Of a DNA stretch of 16,369 bases, positions 1 through 7,662 are shown piece by piece. A model generated the notes under the pieces. The model did not search any database. It was not told where the DNA came from and saw only the letters and a list, made by a program, of their open reading frames with translations. The position numbers and the translations under genes are program-made. Numbering within the stretch: the stretch's first letter is position 1; each line of letters begins with the position of its first letter. Origin of the DNA: MB-PLM-2 sp964385715 (GTDB taxonomy: Bacteria > Planctomycetota > Planctomycetia > Pirellulales > UBA7805); assembly GCA_964385715.1 (NCBI GenBank), contig CAYLRE010000084.1, forward strand, positions 1-16,369, written 5' to 3'.

Positions 1-1693
1 GGTTAACGAGGATATCCATCAAAGCGTTGAGCTCACTGATATATCGAGCCGACGCCTGATACGCCCGCTGGTACGAAATCATCTTCACAATCTCGTCGTC
101 GATATTGACGCCCGTGATCGCAAACTTCTGTGTTTCCAAACTCTGGTAGAAGACCTGATCCCCTTCCGCGACTGCCCGGGCGACTCCGGTCGACTGGGTC
201 ACGTTGGCGGTCATCCGGCCGTACACCTGATTGATAGAACTTCCATCTACCGAATCAAGCGGTTGATCGATGAACCCTGCCAACAACACCGCGTTGTCGG
301 TATCCTCACCAATACCGCCGCGACTAGCCGCGAACAGCCTGGCATCCGACTGAAGTTCGTCACGCACTCCAATCGTGCGGGACGTACTCCCGGAAAAGAA
401 ATTGTTGACGCCGAGGGCCGCCAGTAATCCGCTCGTATCCTCCGCAAAACTGAAGTCGATATCAGGCGAGTCCGACTGAATCGAGATCCGCGAATCGCTC
501 GTGATTGACACGGAGATCCCGGAAATAGCATTGAGCGATGTCACGATGTCTTCCAAGGACGAATCGCTGTCCAAGCCGTTTAGGTCAACGACAACATCCG
601 TCGTTTCCGTCAGCCCGGTATTGCGATCTCGGACCAAAACCTGGAACGAACCATTCTGCGGCGTGAAGGCGAGCCCCGCTGCGTCGAGCGGCGCGTCGGT
701 ATCGTCAACACGAAATTCACCTTCGATCGCCTGGTGGCCGGTCAAGCCTTGACCAGACGAATGAAGGCGATTGAATTCAAAGGCAAGTGTCCCGGCAAAC
801 TCGTCGAGATCATCGAGAAAGCCACCCAACACATCATCACGAGCAATCGTCAGCCCAGTAACGAGGCCACTGCGGGCTTCCAGCGGCGATTCCGTCGCGA
901 CCAGCTGAAGCTCGGACACTTGTTGTCCTCGATCCGTCGTCGTCACGACAGTCACCTCCCGGCGAGCGACTTCATTCACCAGAAAGTCTCCGCCCACGAA
1001 GACGTTGACAACACCACTGTCCTGTTCGATGACTTTGATATCAACCAGTTCGGCCAGGCTGGAGAGTGCGATGCCCCGCTGATCGCGGAGACCAACGGCA
1101 TCACTGTTTGAGACATCACCAGCTTCGAACACCGCAATACGTCGATTGAGCGTGAAGATTTCGTCAGTCAATCGGTTGATGTCGCTCGCGGCGCCGGCAA
1201 TTCGGTCATCGATATCTTCTCGTGCGGTCACAACCCGCTCCGCGAGTTGGCGAATGTCGGAAGTCAACGTCCCGCCCTGCAAGACGGCCAGATTGCGAAT
1301 GGCATCGCTCTCAGGCTGATTGAGTACCTCGGAAACGCTAGAGAAGAACGCATTCAATGAGCTGCTAAGATCGGCATCACCCAGCTCGCCGACGAGCCCT
1401 TCAAGCTGCAATGATGTTTGCTGCTGCACGTCGCTACTGGCCGCGTCACTAGCGGCATTGCGAAGACGCTGCTCAAGAAACTTGTCGATCTTCTGAATGA
1501 CACCCGCAACCTGGACGCCAAGCCCGAGCGTCAGATTGCCCTGACGCTGTGCGGTCGCCGGCTGCAGTACCGCTTCTTCGCGGATATAGCCAGGCGTGTT
1601 GGCGTTCGAGATGTTCTGACCAACGACCTGCAACCCGATTTGCTGGGCATGCAGGGCATTGTTGGCCATGCGTATGGAACCAAAAAGTGACAT
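1..1693 (-). CDS. flgK: Flagellar hook-associated protein FlgK (HAP1), C-terminal end cut by window edge
   Basis: FlgK forms the first junction layer between hook and filament and is exported by the flagellar type III system. The minus-strand frame is open from an ATG at 1693 to the left edge, about 564 codons. The N-terminus (MSLFGSIRMANNALHAQQIG, then QNISNANTPGYIREE) is the classic rod/hook/HAP N-terminal helix with the NxANxxTPGY motif. The middle holds the FlgK-like segment FAGTLAFEFNRLHSSGQGLTG. The last visible residues (DDEIVKMISYQRAYQASAR, then a stretch ending LMDILVN) match the conserved FlgK C-terminal helix, so only a few residues can be missing. Residues of about 330-450 form a variable surface domain. 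The gene follows the FlgN-like chaperone gene with a 117-bp gap. No strong Shine-Dalgarno is visible. I expect flgL just outside the window, by analogy with other operons. Confidence 0.95.
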   Translation of the reverse strand, partial: MSLFGSIRMANNALHAQQIGLQVVGQNISNANTPGYIREEAVLQPATAQRQGNLTLGLGVQVAGVIQKIDKFLEQRLRNAASDAASSDVQQQTSLQLEGLVGELGDADLSSSLNAFFSSVSEVLNQPESDAIRNLAVLQGGTLTSDIRQLAERVVTAREDIDDRIAGAASDINRLTDEIFTLNRRIAVFEAGDVSNSDAVGLRDQRGIALSSLAELVDIKVIEQDSGVVNVFVGGDFLVNEVARREVTVVTTTDRGQQVSELQLVATESPLEARSGLVTGLTIARDDVLGGFLDDLDEFAGTLAFEFNRLHSSGQGLTGHQAIEGEFRVDDTDAPLDAAGLAFTPQNGSFQVLVRDRNTGLTETTDVVVDLNGLDSDSSLEDIVTSLNAISGISVSITSDSRISIQSDSPDIDFSFAEDTSGLLAALGVNNFFSGSTSRTIGVRDELQSDARLFAASRGGIGEDTDNAVLLAGFIDQPLDSVDGSSINQVYGRMTANVTQSTGVARAVAEGDQVFYQSLETQKFAITGVNIDDEIVKMISYQRAYQASARYISELNALMDILVN

Positions 1694-1810
1694 ATCTGCT
1701 CGGCGTTATCGCCTTGCTATTCTCCTCGAGCTTTCAAAAGCGAGTTTGAGTTTTCGTTTTCTGGCCTTGAGGTGGCGCTCGCTTTACTACCAGCAAGCCT
1801 CCCAGTTTCG

Positions 1811-2296
1811 CTACGCCGCCTGGTCAACCAGCGAGCCGCCGGAACTGTTCGTGGCATCCTTACCATATGTCGGCTGCAACTGGCCGCCGGTAGCGATAAT
1901 CTCCAACAACTGCGAAAGATGAATCAGCCACCTTTGCACGAGCACCCAATTGGACAGACTCTTGTGCTGAAGAATTCGCCCCCGCGTAGCCGCATCGTGC
2001 ATTTGAGTCGTCAAATGTGGGTTCTTTGCTGCCCCAGTCTGAGCTACCAAGGAACGAATACTGTCCGACGGCAGGTTTGCTGTCTCTGCTTGCTCTAACA
2101 GCGAGGCACGCTGGCGGTGACAGGTCTGCAAGCGTTGCAGCAGTTCCTGTTCGCGTGCTTCCAATTCCGGCAACTGTTCGATCTTCTTGTCGAGCAGTAT
2201 CCTTCGCTTCTCGTCGATCAGCGAGAGCAGGTCGGACTGCACGCTGGAGAGCTCGATTAACAACTCGGATATATGAGGTTCGAAGTTCGTATCCAT
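1811..2296 (-). CDS. flgN: FlgN-family flagellar export chaperone (probable)
   Basis: The product is a 161-residue, mostly helical, charged protein. Its first 65 residues (from EPHISELLIELSSVQSDLLS through LPELEAREQELLQRLQTCHR) have the heptad pattern of a coiled coil, as in the FlgN family. FlgN is a cytosolic chaperone that holds the hook-filament junction proteins FlgK and FlgL for export. The assignment rests on size, the LxxLLxLIDEKR-type helix pattern and its place directly before flgK. FlgN sequences are poorly conserved, so the family call is likely but not certain. The start ATG at 2296 is preceded by GGAA about 6 bases upstream. The stop is TAG at 1811-1813. No flgM-like gene is seen in the neighbouring gaps. 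Confidence 0.75.
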   Translation of the reverse strand: MDTNFEPHISELLIELSSVQSDLLSLIDEKRRILLDKKIEQLPELEAREQELLQRLQTCHRQRASLLEQAETANLPSDSIRSLVAQTGAAKNPHLTTQMHDAATRGRILQHKSLSNWVLVQRWLIHLSQLLEIIATGGQLQPTYGKDATNSSGGSLVDQAA

Positions 2297-2420
2297 TACG
2301 TTTCCGTTACCTTCTAAACAGTTTCCCAGTCAAACGTCGCGACTTTCGAAACAGATTCAAACCGCCCGGAGCGGCGACCATTGTTAGTTGCCTGCGTTTC
2401 AGCAGCTCACCCACGATTCT

Positions 2421-2768
2421 TTATCGTGCCCGTCCGAGCTGAAACAACTCAAACATCGGATCGGAGAAGGAAGAAGCGCTCGCCTTGCTCATCTTTTCCG
2501 AGAGCATCTGGTCGAGCTGTCCCTGAAACACCTCTTCACCACGACCGCCGTGGAAGTAGGCCGACTTGCCAACGCTCTGACGCATTGTCTTGAACAACAT
2601 TCCGTAAAAGGACTCACCGACGAATTGATCGAAGGCCTCACGGAGTTCACCAGGCTTCGTTCCCTCACCGGCAGTCGGCCCCTGTGGCGCGACCGGGGGA
2701 GTTGGTTGCGGCATCGGCAGTGCCTGATTCAGTCCCTGGTGCGGTGTTGGAATCGTGGAGTTGATCAT
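2421..2768 (-). CDS. flgJ: FlgJ-type rod-binding protein, without muramidase domain
   Basis: This 115-residue protein matches the N-terminal rod-binding/rod-cap domain of FlgJ. After a Pro/Gln-rich leader (residues 1-43), residues 44-110 carry the family signature: FDQFVGESFYGMLFKTMRQS, YFHGGRGEEVFQGQLDQML, then SFSDPMFELF. In enterobacteria FlgJ is about 313 residues and has a C-terminal peptidoglycan hydrolase that opens the wall for the rod. That domain is absent here, and the gene ends cleanly at TAA (2421-2423). Single-domain versions are common in other bacteria, where a separate hydrolase acts. The gene lies between flgI (60-bp gap) and flgN (124-bp gap), so it is part of the basal-body operon. 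A small dyad, CACGAT/ATCGTG (2412-2428), spans the stop codon. Confidence 0.88.
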   Translation of the reverse strand: MINSTIPTPHQGLNQALPMPQPTPPVAPQGPTAGEGTKPGELREAFDQFVGESFYGMLFKTMRQSVGKSAYFHGGRGEEVFQGQLDQMLSEKMSKASASSFSDPMFELFQLGRAR

Positions 2769-2828
2769 TTCTTGGCTCGAAGTACTTTGGTATCGGTTGT
2801 CTGTTAGCAGGGTGCGTTACGAGAATCG

Positions 2829-3878
2829 CTACTCGAGAATCACCTTGGCGTGGAGTTTTCCGCTGCGGCTTAATCCCAACAGGATGTCGGCGATGTCCTG
2901 CGTGTCCGCCCGCACGGCCTGAAGGGCCTTTACCAGCGACTTCAAACGAACGTTGTCGGACTCCGGTGATTCGAGCCCAATGAAGTTGGGTTCCGCGCCG
3001 GTTTCGACGGAGATGTTGTCGTGCCGGATCGTGGTGGCTCCAATCGTCGTATCCCCCGTGACCACCACGGTATTAGCGGCACGATTGATAACCACACGAG
3101 CCTCGGTTGCCGGATCGCGAATTTGTCGCTCCATGATGTCGGCGATGAACTCGACAGGATTGTCGAGGTACTGAGCAGGAATCGTAACTTCGATATTGAC
3201 CTGATCGATTGCTCGGGCGAGAGCTTCTTCCGTAACGGCACCGGCCGTTTGGCTGTTCAGCTGATCCGCCACATCCTGGGCAATCTTGAAGTCCGCCTTA
3301 TTCTGATCCAAGACGAGCGTCACCTTGCCGTCCTTAATGAACTCGTTGCGAAAATCCTCTTCCAATTGACAGCCGCGGATCACCTTGCCGGTGTTGAGCG
3401 AGTGCAGACTGGTCACCATCACCGGTCCCGAGGCCATCGCAAACACGCGGTCGCCGGTCGTGCGCGGGCCGAGCATCGGCGTAAGATAGAGCTGCCCACC
3501 GGACAGGCTGCTGGCCCCACCGACAGTACTGATCGTGCAATCGAGTCGATCGCCCTGACGAGCACCGGCCGCGGGCACGGTGGCCGTGACCATCACCAGG
3601 GCTACGTTCTTGACTTCCTTGATTTCGCCAGGAGGAACTGGGTTACCCATGAATTGCATCGCGGTGGCCAGGGCACGAATCGTCGACTGCGAAGTCGAGC
3701 CATCACCGGTACCATCGAGGCCAGTCACCAGGCCCATACCGTGAAGCGTGTTTTCTTCCTGTCCCTTAACACGGCAAATGTTCTTCAAGCGGGTCTGGGC
3801 CGAAGCGACACTTGCCGTCGCGATCGTGACGACGATCATGACGGCGGCGAGCGTATTTGTCAGGCGGCGAAGGGACAT
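2829..3878 (-). CDS. flgI: Flagellar P-ring protein FlgI
   Basis: FlgI assembles in the periplasm into the P ring, the bushing around the rod in the peptidoglycan layer. The 349-residue product has a Sec signal peptide (residues 1-27, hydrophobic core then ASVASA before QTRLKNICRV). Strongly conserved FlgI stretches follow: NTLHGMGLVTGLDGTGDGS, ALATAMQFMGNP and VKNVALVMVTATVPAAGARQ. The C-terminal region (LVKALQAVRADTQDIADILL, ending HAKVILE) also matches the family. An upstream in-frame ATG at 4031 would run into flgH. The ATG at 3878 is preferred because it begins the signal peptide and has AGGAAAG 6 bases upstream. Length is close to the E. coli protein. It follows flgH with a 76-bp gap; FlgA encoded upstream is its usual assembly chaperone. 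Confidence 0.97.
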   Translation of the reverse strand: MSLRRLTNTLAAVMIVVTIATASVASAQTRLKNICRVKGQEENTLHGMGLVTGLDGTGDGSTSQSTIRALATAMQFMGNPVPPGEIKEVKNVALVMVTATVPAAGARQGDRLDCTISTVGGASSLSGGQLYLTPMLGPRTTGDRVFAMASGPVMVTSLHSLNTGKVIRGCQLEEDFRNEFIKDGKVTLVLDQNKADFKIAQDVADQLNSQTAGAVTEEALARAIDQVNIEVTIPAQYLDNPVEFIADIMERQIRDPATEARVVINRAANTVVVTGDTTIGATTIRHDNISVETGAEPNFIGLESPESDNVRLKSLVKALQAVRADTQDIADILLGLSRSGKLHAKVILE

Positions 3879-3884
3879 GAATAA

Positions 3885-3891
3885 CTTTCCT
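3885..3891 (-). promoter_or_regulatory. Ribosome binding site of flgI
   Basis: AGGAAAG on the minus strand lies 6 bases before the ATG at 3878. It decides the flgI start over the longer in-frame ATG at 4031, which lies inside flgH. Confidence 0.7.
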
Positions 3892-3954
3892 ATCTCAATA
3901 AAATCGTCTGTTGCTGTCAGGTGAGGGATAAAGGCGACAACCGCATCTCGGCTG

Positions 3955-4656
3955 TTAGAAGACCTGCACACGATCAATGAAGCGTCGCAACCAACCACGA
4001 CGGTAACCGTCACGCACTTCGCCTCGTTCACGCTTGAAGACCATCAACTCGGCGATATCCTCGGCCTTAGCAATATTGCCCGGCTCGACCTTCTCGGGGC
4101 GAATCACACCCGTCAGCGACTGTTCCCAAGATTCCTCGTTATTGCGAATCTGACGGTGACCTTCGAGCACGAGATTGCCATTGGGGCGAATCTCGACAAC
4201 CTTCACCGCGATGCGAAAGGCAATTCGCTCGCTGGTACGGTGATTGGCATCCGCTTCCGAAATGGAATCGAAGCTGGCCCGCAAAGCCGGATCGCCGTCC
4301 GACTGAGGTGATGGCTTGAGGCTGAAGTTCTTGAGAATCGGATTGTCCTGCAAGATTGCATTGAGCGAACCACGCTTTTCACTGTCGAGAATCGCTCGGG
4401 CGTTGTAGAGCGACTTCTCATCGACCAGGACCGTAATCACGTCGTGCAGCTTGACTTCGTTCGGCGGAATCGGTTCCTGCCAAGTCATGCTGACGTCTTG
4501 CAGAGAAAGCACCGGGTTCTCGGCTACTTTGCGGCTGCGATAAAGACTCGACTCCTGAGCGTCCGCGAAACTGCCAACCGCGACCAGCAATAGGCAGACG
4601 GTGCCCGCGATCGCGTTTCTGGACAAGCCATTCGTAGAGGACCGTGTGGTTGTCAT
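3955..4656 (-). CDS. flgH: Flagellar L-ring protein FlgH, apparently not a lipoprotein
   Basis: FlgH builds the L ring in the outer membrane around the rod. The 233-residue product matches the E. coli length. It carries the family core: VKLHDVITVLVDEKS near residues 68-82, RIAFRIAVKVVEIRPNGNLV then LEGHRQIRNNEE near 144-174, and SLTGVIRPEKVEP followed by IAELMV. The N-terminus has a signal sequence with a hydrophobic core around residues 16-30. The only cysteine there (C21) sits inside the core and is followed by LLL, not by a residue pattern allowing lipobox cleavage. The likely exit is signal peptidase I near ADAQES. In enterobacteria FlgH is a lipoprotein, so this is a difference. Start ATG at 4656 has AAAGG about 10 bases upstream. 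It lies between flgA and flgI. Confidence 0.96.
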   Translation of the reverse strand: MTTTRSSTNGLSRNAIAGTVCLLLVAVGSFADAQESSLYRSRKVAENPVLSLQDVSMTWQEPIPPNEVKLHDVITVLVDEKSLYNARAILDSEKRGSLNAILQDNPILKNFSLKPSPQSDGDPALRASFDSISEADANHRTSERIAFRIAVKVVEIRPNGNLVLEGHRQIRNNEESWEQSLTGVIRPEKVEPGNIAKAEDIAELMVFKRERGEVRDGYRRGWLRRFIDRVQVF

Positions 4657-4743
4657 TCGTTTGAACCTTTTGCTCGAAATCTCTTGTTCGTTTTTGCCCG
4701 TAACTGAATTAACTGTGTCTCCACGCGACGACCGATGCAGGCG

Positions 4744-5844
4744 TTACCGAGAGGCAACCGCTCCGGCGAACACTTCGACCTCTTGATTTCCCGAAACGCG
4801 GGCTTGAAACGTTTGCCTCTTGAAGCGTCGATCACCCGGCTTGGGAACCGTTTCGACGACGATTAACTGTCCCTGGCTACCGTCCTGGCGAGCTTTGCCT
4901 TGGGTTTCGACACGGATGCCGCCAGCGAGTGCAACAACGGCGACAACTTCACCTCGCTGTACCAAAATCGGTTCACGCACTTGGCGAACAAAGACCGGCT
5001 TGCCGGCTTTGAGCGAGCCGGTAGCTTCCTTACCTACCACCTCTTCCAGTCGCGTTGCCGCGTCTTCTCGGCCCTTAAGATCAGCGACTAACTCAACGTG
5101 CACGTCCGATTCCAGAATCACGGTCCCGCGGGGCAAGTCGACCTTGGAAACCACCACGCGGCGAGGTCGTTTCACATCGACCATGACGGTGAATTCGCGA
5201 ACTTCTTCCGTGGCCGTGACCGCTGCGATTTCAAAGCGTTGACGCCCCGTGAAAGGAGCAACACCTCCGGAAACGGAAAAGCGATTGCCCGATTCGTAGA
5301 TCCAGCCAGCCTGCTGCGGCGACAACTTGAGGTCAAACAGCCAGCCCATGTCGCCCTGCTCCAATTCGTCCTGAGCGGCCACCTTCCGGTTCAGCAGACG
5401 CTGAATCGACTGTTCGACAACCGCTTCGGTGCCGACGATCTCATCACGATCGAGACGCACAGCTCGCGGCCGCGGTGTCGGACGAGAGGGAACGACGGCA
5501 ACCTCTTCCGGCTTCTCCGCCGGCACCAACGTGATGCGACTGGCACCGGAAATGCGGTGCTCACCAAAGTCGACGCCGCGGCGAACCAAGATATCGATGA
5601 CGCGTCGCGAACGGACTGTTTTTTCTCGCTCGGTTGTCGGAGCCGGAAATAGCTCCACATCCGCTAACGCATCCGTGATCGCTTCCGGGGCCCCGTACAG
5701 TTCGGCAATGTCACCCAACCGCACGATGCCCGGCTCAACCGTCACTCGATCGAGAATGCGAATCTCGGCCGCGTCCGTGGCCGAAGCGACCAGGGCAGCG
5801 AGTGAGAGACAGACGAGCGACAGGCGGTTTAGTAAGGCGTTCAT
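4744..5844 (-). CDS. flgA: FlgA, P-ring assembly chaperone (long form)
   Basis: FlgA is a periplasmic chaperone for P-ring (FlgI) polymerisation. The 366-residue product starts with a signal peptide (about residues 1-25, LSLVCLSLAALVASATDA). It ends with an SAF/ChapFlgA domain: residues 228-292 contain VVVSKVDLPRGTVILESDV, EEVVGKEATGSLKAGKPVF and LVQRGEVVAV. The last part, GGIRVETQGKARQDGSQGQL, is the typical FlgA end. It is about 150 residues longer than E. coli FlgA. The extra N-terminal part (27-220) includes RLGDIAELYG (residues 42-51), which resembles a SLBB/FlgA N-terminal module, and a proline/arginine linker near 119-130. The gene is second after flgF-flgG and directly upstream of flgH and flgI, its client. 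No clear Shine-Dalgarno precedes ATG 5844. Confidence 0.9.
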   Translation of the reverse strand: MNALLNRLSLVCLSLAALVASATDAAEIRILDRVTVEPGIVRLGDIAELYGAPEAITDALADVELFPAPTTEREKTVRSRRVIDILVRRGVDFGEHRISGASRITLVPAEKPEEVAVVPSRPTPRPRAVRLDRDEIVGTEAVVEQSIQRLLNRKVAAQDELEQGDMGWLFDLKLSPQQAGWIYESGNRFSVSGGVAPFTGRQRFEIAAVTATEEVREFTVMVDVKRPRRVVVSKVDLPRGTVILESDVHVELVADLKGREDAATRLEEVVGKEATGSLKAGKPVFVRQVREPILVQRGEVVAVVALAGGIRVETQGKARQDGSQGQLIVVETVPKPGDRRFKRQTFQARVSGNQEVEVFAGAVASR

Positions 5845-5906
5845 GATGGTCGAGTTTCAGGAGGTTGTTTACTTAGTCGATGAAAGAAGGCGTTCAAGCG
5901 GCTTTT

Positions 5907-6707
5907 TTATCGCCGCAGGTTTGCAATCAGCTGCAAGATCTGGTCCCCCGCCTGCACGGTCTGGGAGTTCAGCTCAAAGGCTCGTTGCGTGGTGATCAAG
6001 TCGATCAGTTCCTGAACCGGCTCGACGTTGGAGGCTTCCAGTGAACCTTGGCGAATAAAACCAGCACCCGTTTGACCAGGAACACCCGTTTGGGCTCCAC
6101 CGGACGATTCTGTTTCTTGGTAAAGGTTGTCGCCCATCTTGAGCAGACCTTCGGGGTTGGCGAAGGTCGAGATCTGCAATTGGCCCGCTTGCGTCAACTC
6201 CGTCGCCGGCGGCTGGCGAAAGCCGACAGTTCCGTTGTCTGTGACAACGATGTCGGTCGCTTCCGGTGGAATTGTGATCGCCGGTTCAACAATCCGTCCC
6301 GAGTTGGCCGACCCCATCACCAACTGACCATTGGCATTCAGCGAAAAATTGCCGGCCCGCGTGTAGAACTGTTGCCCGTTGTGCGTCACCTGAAAGAAGC
6401 CTTCACCCTCGATGGCCAGATCAAGTTGACCACCGGTCTGCTGAAAGGCCCCTTGATTGAAGCTGGTTTGCGTGCTGGAAACGCGTGAACCGAGACCAAC
6501 GGCAATGCCAGTCGGGGTAGGCCCGGCGTCACCACCGTCGTCCAAACCGGGCAACTTTTCTTGGCGATAGAAGAGATCTTCGAAGTTAGCACGACCCTTC
6601 TTAAAGCCGACCGTGTTCACATTCGCCAGATTATTCGCCAGCACGTCGAGCTTGGTCTGCAGCGACTCCATGCCCGTGGCGGCGGTGTAAAGGGTTTGAA
6701 CGCTCAT
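5907..6707 (-). CDS. flgG: Flagellar distal rod protein FlgG
   Basis: FlgG forms the distal rod, the drive shaft that passes through the P and L rings. The 266-residue protein is the usual length. It has the N-terminal rod motif LANNLANVNTVGFKKGRANF (residues 23-42), the central FlgG signature (LDLAIEGEGFFQV, FYTRAGNFSLNANGQLV) and the C-terminal helix motif (SNVEPVQELIDLITTQRAFE, then LNSQTVQAGDQIL). The motif VNTVGFKKGRANFEDLFYR and the C-terminus favour FlgG over FlgF. The ATG at 6707 has GGAG 9 bases upstream (6717-6720). It follows flgF with a 64-bp gap in the same operon. Confidence 0.97.
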   Translation of the reverse strand: MSVQTLYTAATGMESLQTKLDVLANNLANVNTVGFKKGRANFEDLFYRQEKLPGLDDGGDAGPTPTGIAVGLGSRVSSTQTSFNQGAFQQTGGQLDLAIEGEGFFQVTHNGQQFYTRAGNFSLNANGQLVMGSANSGRIVEPAITIPPEATDIVVTDNGTVGFRQPPATELTQAGQLQISTFANPEGLLKMGDNLYQETESSGGAQTGVPGQTGAGFIRQGSLEASNVEPVQELIDLITTQRAFELNSQTVQAGDQILQLIANLRR

Positions 6708-6771
6708 GGTTACTCGCTCCAGAAATACTTTGGGGGGTTGCGATTGTTTCGTTGGTTATTGGGTTGTGCGA

Positions 6772-7521
6772 TTACTGGGCCAGCACGCGTGAAATCAGGC
6801 TGCCCATGATGCTGTCGTGGCTCTTGATCATCTGCACGTTGACTTCAAAGGCCCGGCTCGTCTTGATCAGTTCCATCATTTCCTCGGTCGGCTTCACGCC
6901 CGAGAGTTCCAAGTGACCGCCGCGAACCGCACGATCTTCGGCCGCCACCGGCGTGGTGTCGGAAATCGAAGAGAACATGGTGTTACCGACCTTGACCAGG
7001 TCACCAAGCGACTTGGGTTGCACCACGGCCAGCTTTGTCGCACTGCCGTCTTGGACGACGGTGCCCTGATTGTCGACTGTCCAACGACGCGTCGGATCGA
7101 CGCGAATTGGGCTGCCACCATCGCTCAACACCGGGTGTCCCGCCTGCGTGACCAGCTGTCCCGTGCCATCGAGCGTGAAGTTGCCAGCTCGCGTTAGCAG
7201 GGTCTCTCCGTCTCGATCGACTTGGAAGAAACCTTCGCCGAGGATCGCCATGTCCGTGGCGATGCCAGTTGATTTGATGGGGCCGGACGAGAATTGCGTG
7301 GCCGTCTCACGGGTTAGAACGCCACCGCCCACGTCGTTAATTCGACCGGAACCGGGGTAATCGAGACCTTGCTCGATCGCCTCGCTGTATCGCGACTGGG
7401 CAACAGCCAGGTCACGCTTGAAGCCAGCGGTATCGACATTGGCCATGTTGTTGGAAAGCACGTCCAGGATCTGAGATTGAACCTGGGCACCTTCGGCGGC
7501 CATGTAGAGTCCGTAGGGCAT
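6772..7521 (-). CDS. flgF: Flagellar proximal rod protein FlgF (FlgF/FlgG family)
   Basis: This is a rod protein of the proximal basal body, 249 residues. The N-terminus is MPYGLYMAAEGAQVQSQILD, followed by SNNMANVDTAGFKRDLAV, the rod/hook motif. The middle holds MAILGEGFFQVDRDGETLLT and RAGNFTLDGTGQLV. The end holds SGVKPTEEMMELIKTSRAFE and VNVQMIKSHDSIMGSLI. Shorter central region and the xYGLYxAAxGA start suggest FlgF rather than a second FlgG. A longer in-frame start at 7632 would lie upstream of the sigma-54 promoter and its residues (MAYKKSAACATG) do not fit the family, so 7521 is chosen. It is the first gene of the flagellar operon. The Shine-Dalgarno is weak (GAG at about -9); a G7 tract lies in the leader. 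Confidence 0.92.
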   Translation of the reverse strand: MPYGLYMAAEGAQVQSQILDVLSNNMANVDTAGFKRDLAVAQSRYSEAIEQGLDYPGSGRINDVGGGVLTRETATQFSSGPIKSTGIATDMAILGEGFFQVDRDGETLLTRAGNFTLDGTGQLVTQAGHPVLSDGGSPIRVDPTRRWTVDNQGTVVQDGSATKLAVVQPKSLGDLVKVGNTMFSSISDTTPVAAEDRAVRGGHLELSGVKPTEEMMELIKTSRAFEVNVQMIKSHDSIMGSLISRVLAQ

Positions 7522-7583
7522 GATGAGCTCGCACGCATAACATCTCGCCCCCCCGCGGTCTGTTACGTCGACGACGGCATTTA

Positions 7584-7601
7584 ATGCAAAGTGCGTGCCA
7601 G
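7584..7601 (-). promoter_or_regulatory. Sigma-54 (RpoN) promoter of the flagellar operon
   Basis: The minus strand reads CTGGCACGCACTTTGCAT. It has the -24 element TGGCACG and the -12 element TTGC with exactly 10 bases between the GG and GC pairs, which matches the sigma-54 consensus TGGCACG-N4-TTGCW. The predicted transcript start is near 7574, giving a leader of about 53 bases before the flgF ATG at 7521. The site sits alone upstream of the first gene of an eight-gene co-directional flagellar cluster. Sigma-54 control of rod/ring/hook genes is known in several phyla; its use here is inferred. Confidence 0.85.
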
Positions 7602-7643
7602 TGGCGCAGGCCGCGCTCTTTTTGTAAGCCAACGAAAGACAAA

Positions 7644-7662
7644 TGCCCTGTTTTCCAGGGCA
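7644..7662. promoter_or_regulatory. Perfect 7-bp dyad upstream of the sigma-54 promoter, candidate activator site
   Basis: TGCCCTG and CAGGGCA are perfect inverted repeats around a 5-base spacer. They lie about 70-88 bases upstream of the predicted flgF transcript start, a range where sigma-54 activators bind. A hairpin terminator is the alternative reading: on the minus strand it is followed by TTTGTCTTT, but no gene ends close by (the GlmM gene ends at 7838 and has its own hairpin). Confidence 0.45.

Noticed and set aside
1694..2420. Search for an flgM (anti-sigma-28) gene in the gaps around flgN
   Set aside because: The gaps (117 and 124 bp) are too short for the usual gene and hold no fitting frame.
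3021..3884. A 287-codon open frame on the plus strand
   Set aside because: It is antisense to flgI, which is unmistakable; the composition (His, Arg, Gly rich) is that of a shadow frame.
3879..4031. Longer flgI start at 4031
   Set aside because: It would overlap flgH, lacks a signal peptide at its N-terminus and is beaten by the ATG at 3878 with AGGAAAG in place.
5098..5652. A 184-codon open frame on the plus strand
   Set aside because: Antisense to flgA with shadow-type composition.
7522..7632. Longer flgF start at 7632
   Set aside because: It would begin upstream of the sigma-54 promoter and of the predicted transcript start; the extra residues do not match rod proteins.
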